A stretch of DNA of 57,385 nt from JAGQUL01 sp039811765 (GTDB lineage: Bacteria; Actinomycetota; Thermoleophilia; Gaiellales; SKUG01), in NCBI GenBank assembly GCA_039811765.1, contig JBDHZF010000002.1:1-57385 (forward strand). The letters run 5' to 3'. The translations under genes and the position numbers were made by a program. Under the pieces are notes generated by a model, which was not told where the DNA came from, ran no database searches, and saw only the letters and a list, made by a program, of their open reading frames with translations. Below are positions 33,493-42,985 of the stretch, piece by piece (position 1 is the first letter of the stretch; every line of letters begins with the position of its first letter).

Positions 33493-35775
33493 TCACACCA
33501 GCGATTGCGGATCCACGTCGAGGACGACGCGCACGTCGGCGCGGCGACGGTCGCGGTCGGTAGTGCCCAGGAATCGACGTACCGCGGTCGCCACGGACGC
33601 GACGTGATGCGTGCCGACGATCACCTGCGCGCGTTCGCGGTCGTTGATGCGCAGCAGGCGCGCGGGACCGAGCACTGTGCCTGCGTCGAGCTGGCGCATG
33701 CCGTCGGCGATGGCGCGCGCCCAGCGATCGCGCGACGCCTCGTCGCGTGCGCTGACGAGCACGCGAACGATGCGCGAGAACGGCGGGAATCCGTGCTCGG
33801 CTCGCTCGGCGAGCTCGCGCTCGAGGAAGCCGTCCACGTCGTGGGAACGCGCGAACGCGAGGAACGGATGATCGGGGTACCACGTTTGCAGCATGACGCG
33901 CGCGTGCTCGGCGGTTTCGGCGCTGCGACCGGCGCGTCCCGCGAGCTGCGCGACCATGTTGAACGCGCGCTCCTCGGCGCGGAAGTCGGGAATCGCCAGG
34001 CCGGCGTCCGCGTCGATCACCACCGCGAGTTCCACGTCGGGAAAGTCGTGCCCCTTCGCAACCATCTGCGTGCCCACGAGGATCGCCGCGCCCGGCTCGC
34101 CGAACGATTCGAGGATCGTGCTCACTGCGCCGCGCGTGCGAACGGCGTCCGCGTCGAGGCGCAGCACGCGCACCGTGGGCCAGCGCTGTTCAAGCAAGGA
34201 CTCGAGCTGCTCGGTGCCCGCCCCCATGCGCGCGATGTCGGTGGACCGGCACTCCGAGCACTGCTTTGGAACCGGCTCGTCATGGCCGCAGTGGTGACAT
34301 GTCAGTCGCTGACGCGCCGCCGATCGCCCATGGATGACGAGCGACACGTCGCAATGCGGACAGCGAAACGTGTGCCCGCATCCTCGGCAGTGGAGCGCGA
34401 CCGCGTACCCGCGACGGTTGTGCAGCACGATCACCTTGCGGTCGCGACGAAGCGTCGCGTCGATCGCGTCTTGCACGGGAAGCGTGATCGGGTACTCGGA
34501 GGCGTGGTCGCGCAGGTCGACGAGCTGCACGGGAGCGAGGCGCCCGCCACGAGGTCGCTCGCGCATCACGACGTGCCGCTGCACGCCCTTCCAGCTCTCC
34601 GGACGCGGCGTGGCGCTGCCGAGCACGAGCCGCGCGCCTTCGTGCAACGCGCGACGGTAGGCCACTCGCCGCGCGTCGTAGCGCGGGTCGCTGTCCTGCT
34701 TGTAGGAGCCGTCGTGTTCCTCGTCGATCACGATTACGCCGAGCGGGTGCACCGGCGCGAAGATCGCCGATCGCGGCCCCACCACCACGCGGGCCTCCCC
34801 ACGTGCGATGCGTTCGTGCGCCGCTGCGCGCTGCGCCTTCGTCATCGCCGAATGCAGCACTTCCACGATCTCGGGGAAGCGTTGCAGGAACCGGCGGGCG
34901 GTTTGCGGGGTGAGCGCGATCTCCGGGACGAGCACGATCGCGCCGCGCCCTTCCTCGAGCGCGCGCGCGATCACTTCGAGGTACACCTCCGTCTTGCCGG
35001 AGCCGGTGATCCCCACGAGCAGCGTGGCCGGATCCGTCGAGTCCTCGTCGTGCCAACAGCGTTCGACCGCGTCGAGCTGCAGCGGCGTGAGCTGCACGTG
35101 CGGCCCGGCCGCCGCGGCCGCCTTGGCCACCGCCACGATGTCGTTCGCCTCCGGATCGGAATCCGGTTCGCTGGCGAGCTCGTCGAGGAAGCGTTCCTCC
35201 AATGCCAAGACGCCCGCTTCGGCGAGCTTGCCGATCGTCGCGCGCGTGGTGCCGATGCGATCGAGCAACGGTGCGAGCGCGGTCCACGCCATCGGGATCT
35301 GGTCGGCGATCTCGTGCTGGCGCGAGGTGAGATCCACGCCGTCGACGCGATCGACGATGCGGCGCACCGCTTGCTGACGACGTCGGTTCGGAACCGCGCT
35401 GGCACGCGCCTGCGCCGCAAAGCGGGGGCCGACGACTAGCGCGAGCGCGAGCGTGCGCGCGCATCCGTACTGGTCGGCGACCCACTCGGCGAGTTCGACG
35501 AGCGCCGCGGGAACCGGCGGCGCGTCGACCACGCGCGCGACCGGTTTGAGCCGAACCCCCGCCGGTGGTTGCACGTCGAGCGCCTGCACGACGCCAACGC
35601 GCGCCGCGCTTGCGACCGGGATCTCCACGATCGACCCGACGCGAACGTCGCCCGCGAGCGCGTCGGGCAGCTCGTACGTGAACGGTTCGTCGAACGAACG
35701 CGCCGGCACGAGCGGGTACACGGCCACCGCGCTCGAGACGGGTTCGGCGGGCATGTCGAAGAGCACGTCGGTCAC
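33493..35775 (-). CDS. priA: PriA, primosomal replication-restart helicase
   Basis: A 760-residue protein from a GTG start. An N-terminal DNA-binding domain precedes the helicase: Walker A GITGSGKT (255-262), DEEH (351-354), then eight zinc-binding Cys (463, 466, 472, 475, 493, 496, 506, 509) and motifs V-VI (QLAGRAGR). Many actinobacterial PriA proteins have lost the ATPase motifs; here they are intact, so an active 3'-5' helicase is expected. It is convergent with the methyltransferase. Confidence 0.95.
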   Translation of the reverse strand: MTDVLFDMPAEPVSSAVAVYPLVPARSFDEPFTYELPDALAGDVRVGSIVEIPVASAARVGVVQALDVQPPAGVRLKPVARVVDAPPVPAALVELAEWVADQYGCARTLALALVVGPRFAAQARASAVPNRRRQQAVRRIVDRVDGVDLTSRQHEIADQIPMAWTALAPLLDRIGTTRATIGKLAEAGVLALEERFLDELASEPDSDPEANDIVAVAKAAAAAGPHVQLTPLQLDAVERCWHDEDSTDPATLLVGITGSGKTEVYLEVIARALEEGRGAIVLVPEIALTPQTARRFLQRFPEIVEVLHSAMTKAQRAAAHERIARGEARVVVGPRSAIFAPVHPLGVIVIDEEHDGSYKQDSDPRYDARRVAYRRALHEGARLVLGSATPRPESWKGVQRHVVMRERPRGGRLAPVQLVDLRDHASEYPITLPVQDAIDATLRRDRKVIVLHNRRGYAVALHCRGCGHTFRCPHCDVSLVIHGRSAARQRLTCHHCGHDEPVPKQCSECRSTDIARMGAGTEQLESLLEQRWPTVRVLRLDADAVRTRGAVSTILESFGEPGAAILVGTQMVAKGHDFPDVELAVVIDADAGLAIPDFRAEERAFNMVAQLAGRAGRSAETAEHARVMLQTWYPDHPFLAFARSHDVDGFLERELAERAEHGFPPFSRIVRVLVSARDEASRDRWARAIADGMRQLDAGTVLGPARLLRINDRERAQVIVGTHHVASVATAVRRFLGTTDRDRRRADVRVVLDVDPQSLV

Positions 35776-35873
35776 TGGCACACGATATCGCGGCGAGCCG
35801 AAGCTGCAACGCGGAGCGGTTCGGACCCGACAATCGGGCGCAGGGAATTCGTGCTTCGGGGGGAGCAACGTCC

Positions 35874-36611
35874 GTGAACATCGGACCATCGGCAAGAGCG
35901 CTTCGATCGATCTTCGACGATCCTCGGATCGCCGCTGTACGGCCGTTGATCGACCGAACTGAAGCGGGACGCGACGTGACGCGACGCCTCGAATCGCTCC
36001 CGGTCAGATTGGCCGAAGCATCCGACGCAGACTTGGCGGCGCACGGGGCGAGCGCGACCTACAACAATCGCACGAAGACGATGACGATCCCGTCGCGGTT
36101 TCTGAACGCCACGGGGTTGCGCAACAAGAAAGCGCTTGCGGACATGGTCCGTCACGAAGGCATGCACCGGATCCAAGACGCGGAGGGCCGCAGCAACGTT
36201 CCTTCTCGTCGATTGGCCACGGCCGGAGCGACCGCTGCGCTCCAAGCCGTGAAGCGCGGCGATGCTCCCGCAGCCGCGTGGCGAGACGCAGTCGACGCGG
36301 CGTCCATGATCGACGAGGGCGAGGCGTATCTCGTGGACTATCACGTGGCCCGCGCGTTGGGCGATGAGATCGCGACGAGGCCTGTCTTGAACCAGCTTCC
36401 CGCGCTCGAACGCCAGCTCGGTCGACCACTTGCAGCGCGGGACGTCGCCATGGTCGTGCGAACCGTCGACGGTTACGCCGCAACGGCCGCGCACGGGCGA
36501 GTCAGAGCGCGCGCGACCACGGAACTTGCCCTCGGAGCAGCAGGCGTCGGAATCGCGGCGACCGGCCTGGCAGCGACCGCCGCAGTCAACCGTGGGCGTC
36601 AGGAACGTTGA
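35874..36611 (+). CDS. HExxH-containing protein, possible membrane-anchored metallopeptidase (1)
   Basis: A 245-residue protein from GTG with GGGGGGAG upstream. RHEGMHRIQ contains an HExxH zinc motif (H94, E95, H98), and DEGEAYLVDY (E148/E150) could give a third ligand about 50 residues later. The C-terminus is hydrophobic (LALGAAGVGIAATGLAATAA), suggesting membrane attachment. No signal peptide is visible. It is a tandem paralogue of the next gene, sharing RSIFDDPRIAAVRPLID and the HExxH block. Substrate and family unknown; it could also be a small structural domain that binds metal. Confidence 0.65.
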   Translation: MNIGPSARALRSIFDDPRIAAVRPLIDRTEAGRDVTRRLESLPVRLAEASDADLAAHGASATYNNRTKTMTIPSRFLNATGLRNKKALADMVRHEGMHRIQDAEGRSNVPSRRLATAGATAALQAVKRGDAPAAAWRDAVDAASMIDEGEAYLVDYHVARALGDEIATRPVLNQLPALERQLGRPLAARDVAMVVRTVDGYAATAAHGRVRARATTELALGAAGVGIAATGLAATAAVNRGRQER

Positions 36612-36624
36612 CGCGAAGTAATCC

Positions 36625-37344
36625 GTGCCGATGATCACACGTCAACTCGCATCGATCTTCGACGAGCCTCGCATCGCGGCGATCCGGCCGCTCATCGACC
36701 AAACCTCGATCGGCCGCGAGATCACCGCGCAACTCGAGCGCATGCCCGTGAGCTTGGCGATCCCCGACGCCAGCGACATGCCGCGCGGGTTCACTGCGGC
36801 GTACAACGAGCGGATGAACACGATCGCGGTGCCGAGGCAACTGCTCGACACGACAACGGCGAACGGGCGCGAGGTCCTCGCGCGCGCGATCCGGCACGAA
36901 GGCGTGCATCGAATCCAGCGGGCACGGCCGGGAGGCTTCCCAAGCGTTCCGTCGCTTGCGGTCACGGGAGCTCGCGCAGCGGCACACGCGCTGAGAAGCA
37001 GCGAAAATCCGGTCTCGCACTGGCGAGCCGCGGTGAACGACCGCTGGCTCGCGCTGGAAGGCGAGGCGTATCTCACGGACTATCGAGCGGCGACGCAGCT
37101 CGGAACGAACGTCGACAAGGAACCGATCCTTGCCGAGATTCCCGGCATCGAACGCACGCTCGATCGTCCGCTGAAACCGACGGATCTCGTGCCAACCCTC
37201 TTGGACATCCCGGGATATCGCGACATGGCACGCGTGATGCGTCGGCGCGCGGCCGCGGCGACCGCGTTACCGGTCGCCGGCGCGTCGGCCGTCGTGGCGG
37301 GCGTCGCTACGCTGTCGCCGTCACGCCAGCAACAGCGGCCTTGA
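36625..37344 (+). CDS. HExxH-containing protein, possible membrane-anchored metallopeptidase (2)
   Basis: A 239-residue paralogue of the preceding protein: ASIFDEPRIAAIRPLIDQ at the N-terminus, RHEGVHRIQ (H91, E92, H95) and LEGEAYLTDYRAA (E145/E147). It ends in a hydrophobic segment (LPVAGASAVVAGVATL). It starts at GTG 36625 or ATG 36631, 13 bp after the first copy. Its 3' end overlaps the convergent metK by 38 bp. Confidence 0.65.
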   Translation: MPMITRQLASIFDEPRIAAIRPLIDQTSIGREITAQLERMPVSLAIPDASDMPRGFTAAYNERMNTIAVPRQLLDTTTANGREVLARAIRHEGVHRIQRARPGGFPSVPSLAVTGARAAAHALRSSENPVSHWRAAVNDRWLALEGEAYLTDYRAATQLGTNVDKEPILAEIPGIERTLDRPLKPTDLVPTLLDIPGYRDMARVMRRRAAAATALPVAGASAVVAGVATLSPSRQQQRP

Positions 37345-38524
37345 GCGCGTCGACCTTGTCGAGCCGCTCCCACGGCAGGTCGAGATCGGGGCGTCCGAAG
37401 TGGCCGTACGCGGCGGTCTGACGATAGATCGGGCGACGCAGGTCGAGGTCGGCGATGATCGCCGCCGGACGCAGGTCGAACACTTCGCGGATGGCAGCCT
37501 CGATGCGGTGATGGTCCACCGTTCCAGTGCCGAACGTGTCGACGAACAAGCTCACTGGGCGAGCGACGCCGATCGCGTACGCGACCTGCACCTCACAGCG
37601 GCTGGCGAGACCGGCGGCGACCACGTTCTTGGCGACCCAGCGCCCGGCGTACGCGGCGCTGCGATCCACCTTCGTCGCGTCCTTGCCGCTGAACGCGCCA
37701 CCACCGTGGCGGGCTGCGCCGCCGTAGGTGTCGACGATGATCTTGCGGCCAGTCAGCCCCGCGTCCGCGTGCGGTCCGCCGAGCACGAACGCGCCCGTGG
37801 GATTCACGTACACGGTGATCGCGTCGCGCCACCATTCGCCGAGCACCGGTTTGATCACGTGCTCCACGACGTCCGTGCGGATGCGATCGGATCCCGCGAG
37901 CGTCTCCCCGTCGTGGGTGCGCGCGTGCTGCGTGCTCACCACGACCGCGTCGACCGCGACCGGACGATGCGATTCGTCGTAGCGAACCGTCACCTGCGCC
38001 TTGCCGTCCGGGCGCAGGTACGGCACGTCGCCGCTGCGCCGCACCTCGGCGAGCCGACGCGTGAGCCCATGCGCGAGCGTGATCGGCAGAGGCATCAACT
38101 CGGGGGTCTCGTCCACCGCGTAGCCGAACATCATGCCTTGGTCACCGGCGCCGTGCTGGTCATGGTCGTCGCCGTCCGATGTTTCGCGAAGTTCCCAGCC
38201 AGTGTCAACGCCCTGCGCGATGTCGGGGGACTGCTCGTCGATTGCCACGAGCACGCCCGCGGTGCGGCCGTCGAAGCCCACCTTCGAGCTGTCGTAGCCG
38301 ATCTGCAGCACTGTGTCGCGCACCACTTGCTGCACGTCGACGTAACTGCTCGTGGTGATCTCGCCGCCAACGACCACGAGACCAGTGGTCACGAAGGTCT
38401 CGCACGCCACGCGCGCGTTGGGGTCCTGCGCGAGGATCGCGTCGAGCACGGAGTCGCTGATCTGGTCGGCGACCTTGTCGGGGTGACCCTCGGTCACCGA
38501 TTCGCTCGTGAATAGGTACTCCAT
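37307..38524 (-). CDS. metK: MetK, S-adenosylmethionine synthetase
   Basis: A 405-residue enzyme making SAM from ATP and methionine. Motifs: FTSESVTEGHPDK at the start, GAGDQGMMFGYA near 126, GGAARHGGGAFSGKDATKVD near 270. AAGGAG lies eight bases before the ATG. The upstream 200 bp show no SAM riboswitch but contain two stem-loop elements. Confidence 0.97.
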   Translation of the reverse strand: MEYLFTSESVTEGHPDKVADQISDSVLDAILAQDPNARVACETFVTTGLVVVGGEITTSSYVDVQQVVRDTVLQIGYDSSKVGFDGRTAGVLVAIDEQSPDIAQGVDTGWELRETSDGDDHDQHGAGDQGMMFGYAVDETPELMPLPITLAHGLTRRLAEVRRSGDVPYLRPDGKAQVTVRYDESHRPVAVDAVVVSTQHARTHDGETLAGSDRIRTDVVEHVIKPVLGEWWRDAITVYVNPTGAFVLGGPHADAGLTGRKIIVDTYGGAARHGGGAFSGKDATKVDRSAAYAGRWVAKNVVAAGLASRCEVQVAYAIGVARPVSLFVDTFGTGTVDHHRIEAAIREVFDLRPAAIIADLDLRRPIYRQTAAYGHFGRPDLDLPWERLDKVDALKAAVAGVTATA

Positions 38525-38616
38525 GCGACGGCTCCTTCGTCTGGCGTCGAGCCGCGATCAGCGCGGCACCGGAAATCCTACCAAGTCACTGGAGAAGTCG
38601 CGGCCGCCCCGCTCCC

Positions 38617-38730
38617 AAAACTCGTCGCCAATTTGTTCCAACAAGTCTGCGCAACTGGCGATCAGTCGCGCGCGGTCCGAAACTCGTCGCCAATTTGTTC
38701 CAACAGGTCTGCACAAGTGGCGACGAGTTT
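38617..38730 (+). repeat. Two direct copies of family-3 stem-loop element
   Basis: The copies at 38617-38666 and 38679-38730 share ACTCGTCGCCAATTTGTTCC and the following AACARGTCTGCRCAA. The second has a perfect 13-bp stem (arms 38680-38692 and 38718-38730) around a 25-base loop; the first keeps only the inner TCGCCA/TGGCGA pairing. They lie five bases beyond the stop of the DUF3352 gene and upstream of metK. Confidence 0.85.
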
Positions 38731-38735
38731 GGGGG

Positions 38736-40121
38736 TCAGAGCGCGAGGGCGCTGGCGAAGGATCTCCCGCACGCTGCAGTGGACGAATCGCGCAGCGAGA
38801 CGGTTGCGGAGAGTGTCATCTCACCTTCACCGTCGAACGTGATCCAGCCTGCCGCGGGGCCGGTGCAGCCGGCGATCGAACGCGACCACAACCACGCGAT
38901 CGGTGGGCGTGGCGGAGTGCCTGCGCGCGCGGCGAGCGTGGAGCGTCGGCTCGTCAATGCAAAGTCACGGTCCGCAAGTGGTCCGAGCGGGACGACCACG
39001 TCCAAGGTGCCCTGGTCGGTGGACGTGGCACGTGCGGTCACCCCCGCGAGCCGGAGCGCGGCGCGCACGTCCTCGACCGAGTCGCCCGCGCCGTCGACGA
39101 CAAGCTCGAGCTCGCGTCGATTCCACGCCACTGTCGACGGTCCGTCGAACTGATCGAGCACGCCTTCGAGATCGATCGGATGCTCGTCCTTCGGCACGTC
39201 CTGCGCGGTTGCGTACTGGCCGTTGCGGCGCGTGATGCCCGTGACGATCGCGCTCAAGTGCTGGCCGATGCCGTCAACCGCCACGATCGAGTCCGCGGCG
39301 ATCGAGATCGAGTCGAGCTGCTTCGAAGTGGCATGCCCCCAATCCACGTCGGGCGACAGGTCGGGCACCCACTCGACGTTGCCGACGACGGTGGCGCGAC
39401 CGCCGTCCTCGCTCGTGCCTGCGACGCCGACCCATCCGTCGCGCGTGGCGATCAGATCGTCGCTGTCGGTGGCCCAGCGCGCGAACTCCAGCAGCGCGGG
39501 ATCGTCTTGGAACGGTCGCCGTGCCTGCGTGCGGATCAGATCGAAACGGAACACCGCCGCGAACGGCGCCTTCGTCGCCGCCTCTGCGGCGTACTCGCGC
39601 ATCGCCTTGCGATCGGGAACGGCATAGGCGTCGGCGGCCTTCACGAACGCGTCGAGCCCAGCTTTCGATCGCGCGACGAGCACGCCATCGTCGTACGCTT
39701 TGACCGCGCGGCCGCCCTCGGAGAGCGTGGGCAACGCCTCTTCCAGCGCGTCGCGATCGCGCACGTCCGCGAACCAGATCCGATCGTCCGCCACGTGCTC
39801 GCTCGGCGACGGCAATTGGCGAATGGCAACTCCCGCGTGATCCCCGATCCACGGCTTCGCGTCCGTGGCGTCGATGCCCACCTCGTCGTACAACGCATCG
39901 CGCATCGAACCGTCCACGGACGTGTCGACCAGCGTGAAACCGAGCACGTCGGCGGTCAGGTACGTCAACGAGGGCGGCATCGCCTTCGGCGCGCGCTCGA
40001 GTCGCGTCGCGCCCGGAGCGGCACAGCCAGCGAGCGTGAACCCGATCACAGCAACGGTGAACACCACTACGAGCGCTCGCAGCGCTCGTAGTGGGCAGGT
40101 GAACGAAGTCGGGGCGGACAC
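38736..40121 (-). CDS. DUF3352-like lipoprotein (1)
   Basis: A 461-residue exported protein. The signal ends in the lipobox LAGCAAPG. The mature chain follows DUF3352: PPSLTYLTADVLG, a repeated pattern with VADDRIWFADVRDRDALEEA and a conserved DGVLVARS, then a second half with AAVFRFD and ADSIVAVDGIG. It is paralogous to the next protein. The role of DUF3352 is unknown. The coding strand for the signal peptide is a perfect 14-bp inverted repeat (40064-40094). Start GTG. Confidence 0.75.
   Translation of the reverse strand: MSAPTSFTCPLRALRALVVVFTVAVIGFTLAGCAAPGATRLERAPKAMPPSLTYLTADVLGFTLVDTSVDGSMRDALYDEVGIDATDAKPWIGDHAGVAIRQLPSPSEHVADDRIWFADVRDRDALEEALPTLSEGGRAVKAYDDGVLVARSKAGLDAFVKAADAYAVPDRKAMREYAAEAATKAPFAAVFRFDLIRTQARRPFQDDPALLEFARWATDSDDLIATRDGWVGVAGTSEDGGRATVVGNVEWVPDLSPDVDWGHATSKQLDSISIAADSIVAVDGIGQHLSAIVTGITRRNGQYATAQDVPKDEHPIDLEGVLDQFDGPSTVAWNRRELELVVDGAGDSVEDVRAALRLAGVTARATSTDQGTLDVVVPLGPLADRDFALTSRRSTLAARAGTPPRPPIAWLWSRSIAGCTGPAAGWITFDGEGEMTLSATVSLRDSSTAACGRSFASALAL
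40064..40094. promoter_or_regulatory. Perfect 14-bp inverted repeat inside a signal-peptide coding region
   Basis: CCACTACGAGCGCT, a CGC loop and the exact reverse complement AGCGCTCGTAGTGG lie within codons about 10-20 of the lipoprotein gene (residues LRALRALVV). The mRNA would form a very stable hairpin about 28 nt after the start codon, which could modulate translation. Confidence 0.55.
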
Positions 40122-40182
40122 GGCAGCCGGAGAATACCGGCACCGGGTCCGCCCCGCATCGACTTCGCAGCGAGCGAGTCGC

Positions 40183-41775
40183 TCAGTCCTTGGTCACGTG
40201 CAGGAAGGCGCCGAGGTGCGCATCGCTGTCGTCGCCCTCGATCCAGCCGACCATGCCACCGAGCTTCGCGTCGTCGCTGCCTTCCGCGCCGGCGAGCTTG
40301 GCGACGCGCGCCGCGTCGAGCCACATCGTGCCCCACGTCTCGTCCGGCGCGTCGGCGGCCTTCCATGCGTCCTGGAACGCGTCGCTGTCGCCGAGCGTGT
40401 CCTTGCCCCAACTCGCGAACGGGCTGACGCCGATCGACACCGCGGCGAGATCCTTCGTCGACGCCTCGGTGAGCGGAATGCCGCCCAAGCTCAGCTGGCG
40501 TAGCGTGAACTTGCCAACGGTGGACGTCTTGCCCGCCGCTGCGGCCGTGGTGCTGCCACCGAGCAACCCGCCCACGCTCGTGACGATCTTGCCGAGGGTC
40601 TTCGACGTGTCGCCCGTCTCCTCGAACGCGAGCATGATCGTGCCCGCGCTCAGCAGCGACGTCGGGTCGACCGACGAGAGGCCGCCGCCCCCAGCCGCTC
40701 CGGCCACGCCCGTGGCGAGCGAACCGAGGCCCGCGTCGTCAGCCGAGACGCCGAGCACGAACTCGCCGTCGAGCGTGTCGGCGAGTTCGTCCATCGTCAC
40801 GCCGAGCAGCGCGGTAGCTTGGCCCAGCATCTGCTGGGTGTCGGCGCTGTCCTTGCCCGCGGCGTCGGCCGCGGCCGACAGCTGACCGCCGAGATCGTTG
40901 CCGCTGATCGCCAGCAGCGTGTTGGCGGGCATGTCCTCGAACACCGGATGCTCGGTGTTCTTCAGCTTGTCGTCGCCGTCGCTGATCGCGTGACCGTCCA
41001 CTCGAAAGCCGTCGTCCTGCACGCCCATCGACATCGCGAACGACTTGAAGTCCTTCAGCTGGTCGAGATCGGCGATCTGCTTGAGATCGTCGTCGTTCTT
41101 GGCCGCTGCGCGCAAACCAGCACCGTTGATGACGAGCGTGCCGAGCGCGTCGCCGTCCACTTCGTCGATCGCGTCCTCGACGCCATCGGCGTCGGTGATC
41201 GAATCGCCGTCGTAATTGACGATCGTCTTCAGCATCGCCGAGTCGGTCGTGAGGATCGCGAGATCGTCGGACACGCCGATCACCATGTCTTCGTCGTCTG
41301 CGTTCTTCCACGACTGGAAGTCGCCGACCTTCGCGCCCTTCTCGAAGTCGCGCTTCTTGGCGAACTTCTCGAACGCGGCCTTGTCGGAGACCTCGGCCCA
41401 CACGAAGAAGTCGGCGGCCTCGTCCGACTTGACGTCCAGCAGCGCCGCGCCGGCGTTCTTGCCGAGCCACGGATCGATGTCCTTGGCGTAGTCCACGTCG
41501 TCCTCGTCGTTCGAGGTGGACTTGGCGACTTGGTCCTCGACCGACTTGAAGTCAGGGTCGAGCGCCGTGGCGAGACTCGAGAACTGATCCCAGTTGTCGC
41601 CGCCGAAATCGGTGTCGACGGTGACGTATCCGATCGCCGACTTGGGAACGAAATCGAGCGCGGCGGAGCTCTTGGCGGCCGAGGTGGCCCCCGAACCGGA
41701 GCCGCAACCAGTGGCGACGAGCGCCGATCCAACGATAGCGAGCACGGCGAGACCGCCACGAACCTGCAACTTCAC
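40183..41775 (-). CDS. DUF3352 lipoprotein (2)
   Basis: A 530-residue exported lipoprotein: signal LAVLAIVGSALVATGC with the lipid-modified Cys, then an Asp-rich mature chain. DUF3352 features: LDFVPKSAIGYVTVDTDFG, VIGVSDDLAILTTDSAMLK, DTLDGEFVLGVSADD and TMWLDAARVAKLAG. Its GTG start has AAAGGAA upstream. The 61-bp gap to the paralogue suggests one transcript. Function unknown; it is outside the membrane and might act in envelope homeostasis. Confidence 0.82.
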   Translation of the reverse strand: MKLQVRGGLAVLAIVGSALVATGCGSGSGATSAAKSSAALDFVPKSAIGYVTVDTDFGGDNWDQFSSLATALDPDFKSVEDQVAKSTSNDEDDVDYAKDIDPWLGKNAGAALLDVKSDEAADFFVWAEVSDKAAFEKFAKKRDFEKGAKVGDFQSWKNADDEDMVIGVSDDLAILTTDSAMLKTIVNYDGDSITDADGVEDAIDEVDGDALGTLVINGAGLRAAAKNDDDLKQIADLDQLKDFKSFAMSMGVQDDGFRVDGHAISDGDDKLKNTEHPVFEDMPANTLLAISGNDLGGQLSAAADAAGKDSADTQQMLGQATALLGVTMDELADTLDGEFVLGVSADDAGLGSLATGVAGAAGGGGLSSVDPTSLLSAGTIMLAFEETGDTSKTLGKIVTSVGGLLGGSTTAAAAGKTSTVGKFTLRQLSLGGIPLTEASTKDLAAVSIGVSPFASWGKDTLGDSDAFQDAWKAADAPDETWGTMWLDAARVAKLAGAEGSDDAKLGGMVGWIEGDDSDAHLGAFLHVTKD

Positions 41776-41837
41776 GAGAGCGTTCCTTTCATCGAACCAC
41801 GAGTCGAACGTGAATCTAGCAGGACGAGATCGGGGCG

Positions 41838-42869
41838 TCACCCGACGATGTCGCGATCGTCGGAGAATTCGCGTCCTGGTGGTCGCGACATCATGCGGCG
41901 CACCATCTCCGGCAGCGGCACGTCGTGCGCGACGACCTGCGCGACCGCCTCGCAGATGTGCATCTCGATGCCGGCCGCGACCGCCATCTCCTGCACGATC
42001 GGCGCAGTGCGCATCCCCTCCACGACTTGCCCGATGCGCTCGCGAATCTCCGCGGGCTGGCAACCCTCGGCGAGCAGGCGACCCGCCCGATGGTTGCGCG
42101 AGTGCGGGCTGCGACACGTCACCATCAGATCGCCGACGCCGGCGAGCCCGAGATACGTCTGCAGCTTGGCGCCGTGGGCGATCCCGAGCCGGGTCATCTC
42201 GCCGAGGCCGCGCGTCATCATCGCGGCGACGGCGTTGTCGCCGAGGCCGGTCCCCTCGAGCACGCCCGCGGCGATCGCGACCACGTTCTTGGACGCGCCC
42301 GCGAGCTCGACGCCGACGATGTCGTCGTGCGCGTACACGCGGAAGGCGAAGCCGTTGACCACGTTCTGCACGGCGAGCACGGCGGCCTCGCTCGTGCCGG
42401 CGACGACCGCTGCGGTGGGCAGGTCGAGCATCATCTCGCGAGCGATGTTCGGGCCAGACAGCGTGACGTAGCAATCGGGCTGGAGGAATTCCGCGGCGAC
42501 TTGGCTGAGGCGTCGACCGCTCGGATCAAGCCCCTTGCCGAGCGACAGAAACAGCGGCGCGCGATCGGCGAAGCGCTCCACGGTCTGCGCGAAGGCGCTG
42601 GTGGGGACGGCGAGCACGATGGCGTCCCACGTCTCCTGCGCAGCCTCGTCCACCGTGGTGATGCGCGTGTCATGCGGGAATTCGATGCCCGGGAAGTAGC
42701 GCTCGTTCGTGTTCGACTCGCGCATCGCGGACGCATGCTCATCGCTGCGTGCCGCAAGCGTGAGCTGCACCGGGCGCGGGCCGAGGATGCGCGCCATCGC
42801 GGTGCCGAACGATCCAGCGCCCACGACCAGCCACCGTGGCTGCCCTTGCGATGCGTGCGAAGTTCCCAT
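41838..42869 (-). CDS. gpsA: GpsA, glycerol-3-phosphate dehydrogenase [NAD(P)+]
   Basis: A 343-residue enzyme that reduces dihydroxyacetone phosphate to sn-glycerol-3-phosphate for phospholipids. NAD(P)-binding GAGSFGTA is at 17-24, LGKGLDP and LSGPNIAREM are in the central part, and the catalytic Lys lies in ELAGASKNVVAIAAG. It would supply the acyl acceptor upstream of PlsC, which is encoded 4 kb away in the cmk-plsC fusion. The truncated AbiEi/DUF559 gene lies between it and der. Confidence 0.95.
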   Translation of the reverse strand: MGTSHASQGQPRWLVVGAGSFGTAMARILGPRPVQLTLAARSDEHASAMRESNTNERYFPGIEFPHDTRITTVDEAAQETWDAIVLAVPTSAFAQTVERFADRAPLFLSLGKGLDPSGRRLSQVAAEFLQPDCYVTLSGPNIAREMMLDLPTAAVVAGTSEAAVLAVQNVVNGFAFRVYAHDDIVGVELAGASKNVVAIAAGVLEGTGLGDNAVAAMMTRGLGEMTRLGIAHGAKLQTYLGLAGVGDLMVTCRSPHSRNHRAGRLLAEGCQPAEIRERIGQVVEGMRTAPIVQEMAVAAGIEMHICEAVAQVVAHDVPLPEMVRRMMSRPPGREFSDDRDIVG

Positions 42870-42938
42870 CGACACGGACCCTACCGGAGCGCCTGTCGCA
42901 GATAGCCGCGTCGTCACCACGCCGCGCCACTCCGCCGA

Positions 42939-42985
42939 TTCATTGCACAGTGAATCCGACCCTCTACCCGACGAATTCGCTCGAT
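42939..42985 (-). repeat. Family-5 palindromic element (copy 3) spanning the end of a truncated gene
   Basis: Read on the minus strand it aligns with copy 2 at 43758-43808: ATCGAGCGA, CGTCGG, CGG and TTCACTG-NN-CARTGAAT blocks occur in the same order. It contains the 16-bp near-palindrome TTCATTGCACAGTGAA (42939-42954), and the last seven codons plus stop of the truncated AbiEi/DUF559-family gene. Confidence 0.72.

Noticed and set aside
38525..38735. SAM riboswitch upstream of metK
   Set aside because: None of the conserved SAM-I/SAM-II helices is recognisable; the structure present is the two-copy family-3 element.
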